Shown here piece after piece: positions 60,565 to 64,000 of a DNA stretch of 64,000 bases. Location of the stretch: contig CM018048.1 in NCBI GenBank assembly GCA_008638375.1, positions 6,903,089 through 6,967,088 on the forward strand. The letters are read 5' to 3'. A program made the position numbers and the translations under genes. Origin of the DNA: Nyssa sinensis. Taxonomy: Eukaryota; Streptophyta; Magnoliopsida; Cornales; Nyssaceae. Each line of letters opens with the position of its first letter. Within the stretch, counting starts at the first letter, position 1. A model generated the notes under the pieces. It had not been told where the DNA came from, ran no database searches, and saw nothing but the letters and a program-made list of their open reading frames with translations.

Positions 60565-61511
60565 AAAACTTACATTTTAGTTATTAGATTTCCTTGCTAA
60601 TTCCAAGGCAGTGATATTCTCCTCGTAATTTAATATTAACCCATGAGAAAAATAGTCAAACTTGGGTCCTATTTTGATACTATGCTAATTTATTAAATTT
60701 GATTTAAACTTTTAAATTAACAAAATTATTAGTACCTTAAGACGGTATAAAAAGTCAAATTAATCAATTTATCGACTAAGTAAAATTCTTGTCTGGGATT
60801 GGTTCAATAGATCATAAATAAACCATACTTAATCGCCTCATGGAACTCGTTAAATTTTTAAAGCTAAGCTTGAGCAAGCCAATTAGGTTCAGCTTAGTTT
60901 GGCTCATTTACACCTTAGGCACACTACAGGCTCTGTTATCCAGGCCCAAGTTTATACCAGAGGAACAAAAGTGACAAAGGAATTGTTTGTTAAGTCTTTG
61001 AGAGACACCATGTTACTGCCATGGAAATGAGAAATCATCCAAAAAGATCATCACATTACGTCATTGTATGATGCTCTCACTGCATCATTATTCGATTTTT
61101 TAACCATATGCTAATTTGTAAAATGACTATTTATTTTTAAATTAAAAAGACAAAATTAACTACTCATCTAAGAATTAATTAGTAGTAGTAGCTAGCTCAT
61201 GAAGCAATTTGGTGGGTCCAAGACTACCACACTTGGCATGAAAATTGATAGTTCCATCTATATATTAATGATTTATAATTTGAACTCTGATAGGCATATA
61301 TAGGTGTATTAAATTTCTCGAATCAAGAACAAAGCATTGGCAAAATTAAGCAAAGCAGTCTCTAATTTACTTAAGCAAGATAGCAACTAGAGTATCCATT
61401 CTCAATCAACATAGATGGAGAATGACTCTTGTGCTCAGCAGCAGTCCTAGTTACAGTCCAAACCATACGCTAATACATATCAGAGTATCAATATCCATCT
61501 CAAAGTAAAAG

Positions 61512-61514
<3 letters not shown>

Positions 61515-61556
<42 letters not shown>
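61515..61556. repeat. (GA)n microsatellite
   Basis: Uninterrupted GA repeat of about 40 bp. Confidence 0.95.
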
Positions 61557-61559
<3 letters not shown>

Positions 61560-62410
61560 GGATGACCTGAGTCCTAACCATGGTTGATGAGTTAGAGAGG
61601 AGAAGAATCCCAAGAGTCCCAAAATATCCCCCTAGGGTTATCTCCTGATGCATTTGAGCTCCACAGCCATCGATGGAGTTCTTAGAAATTAAGTTGTTGA
61701 AATATGATAAAGCAAAATGCAAAAAAAAACAAACACTATCCCTCCTATAAGTAGTTTAGTAAAGTGGGGGTAAAACTCCTCAAGTTTTTAGCCCCAATAT
61801 TGAATGTACAAAGAAAGAAAAGCAAGACATGCAGTCAGGTCATCTTCCCTTACCCCGAGCGAAGATGGTTGGTTAGACAGATTATGTGAGAGTTAAGAGT
61901 GAATTAAATTGGTAAAACTTTCAAAGAGAGTCAGTTACAGTTTTGAATATATATCCTAAGACTACCAGGGTTGAAGTTAACACAAAATTAAAATACTTGG
62001 GGCATCCCATGCCCATGATTTGCTAAAACTGCCTCTACATCTAGAGATGGTTAATTAGCTGAAGTTGGAGGGATTGGCCATTTAGAGATCAACATTTGTG
62101 AAGTTGAAGACTTGCCATTTGTGTAGTTGCATTTACATTTTTCCGGCAAGCTAGCCATGTTAATTAAAGAGGTGATTAGCTTAGCCTTTCCCAGGGCTAA
62201 AATTTAAAAAAAGATGTTTTGTGCTAATTAGCCTTTCCAGGGCTAAATGTTAGAGGTATTATGTCCAACTTAATTAGCTCTTTGAGTAGCTAGAGTTGGT
62301 GATGCTAGATGCTCATGCTTTTGTTCAACTCTTGGAGGAACCCTTCCTTCCAACAGAAGAAATGAGGAAGAATTGATTGATAACTCATCCAAATTTTGTT
62401 TTAATTAGCT

Positions 62411-62411
<1 letters not shown>

Positions 62412-62449
<38 letters not shown>
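62412..62449. repeat. (TA)n microsatellite
   Basis: Uninterrupted alternating TA of about 36 bp, just outside the likely 3' end of the ARP1-like gene. Confidence 0.95.
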
Positions 62450-62451
<2 letters not shown>

Positions 62452-62605
62452 AGCTAGAATGTGCGGGAAGACGCCCAAATGCCATGTATATATGCATGGG
62501 CTTGAGAGATCGAGAGAGAGAGAGAGAGAGAACCATGGTTAGGCCAAAGGTTTTCCAGAAGCTTCAGATCAGGGAGTACTGAGGGTAGCCAGGTGGGAAT
62601 GAGTC

Positions 62606-63536
62606 TCAACGATGAGGCATTGAGGCATGGAGAGCCATGGTCACGCCTGTGGCACAGCAAAACAAACTGTCAAAGATATCAGTATCTCTTTCCCAACATA
62701 AATAACAAGTGTAATTGCGAAAATAAAACAAAAATGAATATTATATTAATATTGTAAGTCTCAATTGTCACCCATATATGTGACATCTATTCAAGGAGCT
62801 AGGGCTCATCTACAAAGGGAGGATAGCGCCATTACAAGAGATGCCTTTTCTTGATATTTTAATTACAAATAAGGGAACAAAACATGCAAAATTATTTTCT
62901 TAATTAATTAAACCTCAAATACAAAATCATTATTTCTTTCTTTCTTTCTTTCTTTTTTCAGAGGAGTAAAAAGGGCATATGAGAAATATAGAGTAATTAA
63001 TTTTATGGCGGGTGCAGCTAGATGTATGAATACTTTACGTAACTAAAATGTATTAAAAAAATAAAAAAATTCAAAGATCTAGTATAAGTTCTTATATTGT
63101 ACTAATATATATATATATATATATGTATATTGCAGGTTTCACAATTTGATCCCCACTCCATGCCCCCATTTGTTGCCTTCCATTATTAGAAAAGGGGGAA
63201 CAAAACTAATATAGTTAAATGGCAAATAAAATAGCTATCGGTATATAATATGTACAAACCTGAATGCAGTGGAGGAGTGGGTGCAAGAGATGTTGGAGGA
63301 CCATAATGCTGTGTGTAACCTCCTGTGGAGTACTGGAGGAGGTGGTGTGGGTACTGGACACCATAGCCTTGCCCAACCGCTGCTGTGTAGCTGGTTGCTC
63401 CTCCACTCCCTTCCCCAAAATTCATATAGGGATAGAAGGCTGCCGCTGCCGCTGCACCAGTCATCATGCCGCCAGCCCCTGCTCCATACACGGGATATTG
63501 GGCAGTTGTCCCTCCATACACAGTACTATAGTAACT
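62606..63536 (-). CDS. RRM RNA-binding protein, ARP1-like, last two exons (partial)
   Basis: Two minus-strand exons: 63536-63260, opened by TTCACAG and closed by GTTTGT, and 62646-62606, opened by TGTGCCACAG and ending in TGA. Phases join to give LHSGVTMALHASMPHR. The larger exon codes for a low-complexity tail: SYYSTVYGG, AQYPVYGAGAGGMM, an alanine run then FYPYMNFGEG, YGVQYPHHLLQYS, TQHYGPP and LAPTPPLHSG. This Tyr/Gly/Ala-rich tail is what I know from the C-terminus of plant single-RRM proteins of the ARP1 / RBM24-38-like group, which bind RNA in nucleus or cytoplasm. The RRM itself must lie beyond 64000; 63537-64000 looks like intron. No damage is seen in the part present. The 41 bp terminal exon is inferred from splice signals and from a family-like ending. 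Confidence 0.78.
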
Positions 63537-64000
63537 CTGTGAACAAATCAAAACGTAAAATTCAAAAGAGTTGAACACACACACTCTCTCTCTCTCTCTC
63601 TCTCTGAGCATGCATGCATTTGATGCATTGTAAAATTCTGTTTTTTCAACAATAAGTGTTTCCTATTTAGAGTATAACAATTAATCTTTTATATTTGACG
63701 TGTTTTTGGATTGTTGCATCTATGGATGAGGGAGGGCTTTTGAAACATGATATTATATATATATATATATATATATATACAGGTTGTCAAAACGGTGTCC
63801 ATGAACCATAATTAAACCTTGTAATTTGTCCAATGAAGAAACAAGTCATAGAGGACAAAGCAAACCACAGAAATGTAATTTCACTTTTTCATCACTTTGA
63901 GCATCAGCCCATGAGTCCATGAGGCAGACAACTAGTAGTCTGTATCTACTTTTGTTCGGTATATATATCTAAGCACCAAAAATTGGTGCCATGCAATATA

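Larger units (their letters stand above)
59761..62605. other. AT-rich intergenic, partly 3' flank of the ARP1-like gene
   Basis: TA runs at about 60525-60561 and 62413-62449, and a GA run at 61515-61555. Minus-strand sequence 62605 down to about 62460 is probably the 3' UTR of the ARP1-like gene. The rest shows no protein or RNA feature. Confidence 0.45.

Noticed and set aside
61480..61722. Possible second 3' exon of the ARP1-like gene (shares CCATGGTT next to a CT run with 62520-62540).
   Set aside because: The shared piece is a short palindrome plus microsatellite; no splice phase or protein similarity supports an exon.
62795..62835. GGAGGATAGCGCC at 62819-62831 looks like the 3' half of miR390.
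   Set aside because: One base is missing relative to the mature miRNA, the 5' half does not match, and no complementary arm for a hairpin was found within 200 bases.

Overview
This window looks like nuclear DNA of a flowering plant. It is AT-rich and intron-bearing, and most of it is old transposable elements. Three recognisable single-copy genes are present, all of plant type: a mid-SUN nuclear-envelope protein gene (20918-28424, +), a membrane-anchored RING-H2 E3 ligase of the ATL58/ATL59 type (35093-37312, +), and the 3' end of an ARP1-like RRM RNA-binding protein gene (62606-63536, -, running off the right edge). No tRNA or rRNA gene, CRISPR array or bacterial-type operon was seen. The species cannot be named from the sequence alone.

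Layout. 1-12121: two copies of one long-LTR family in opposite orientation (1-3147 minus; 5837-12121 plus, itself nested) on either side of a broken L1 retrotransposon (about 3250-5530) whose halves point away from each other. 12238-15563: small non-autonomous DNA elements (hAT-like, fold-back and AT-rich MITEs). 16195-19542: a compact non-autonomous LTR element that carries pieces of host genes, including an intronless fragment of mitochondrial HSP70. 19543-28424: upstream region and the SUN gene, with four coding exons and a 4.8 kb last intron holding an antisense L1 reverse-transcriptase remnant. 30170-33600: a decayed Copia-like element with a tandem duplication of its primer-binding site and gag start, then a degenerate repeat array split by a MITE. 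34620-37312: the RING gene. 38721-45597: a decayed Ty3/gypsy gag-protease-RT remnant, split by a 3.6 kb solo LTR with perfect 5 bp target duplications. 45598-51865: another long LTR of that family, with a second solo LTR nested inside it. 51866-57550: a head-to-head pair of a different gypsy-type LTR separated by about 1 kb of tandem repeats. 57551-62605: repeat-derived and AT-rich sequence. 62606-64000: the ARP1-like gene end.

The three genes are unrelated in function and do not form a cluster. The SUN gene has intact splice sites and domains, but its large exon needs a single-base correction near 22945-22955 to join the SUN domain to the coiled coil and C-terminal membrane segments. The most unusual structure is the gene-fragment-carrying LTR element at 16195-19542. 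The nested LTRs, with legible target-site duplications, give a clear relative insertion history. All domain and family names are from reading conceptual translations; no database search was run.
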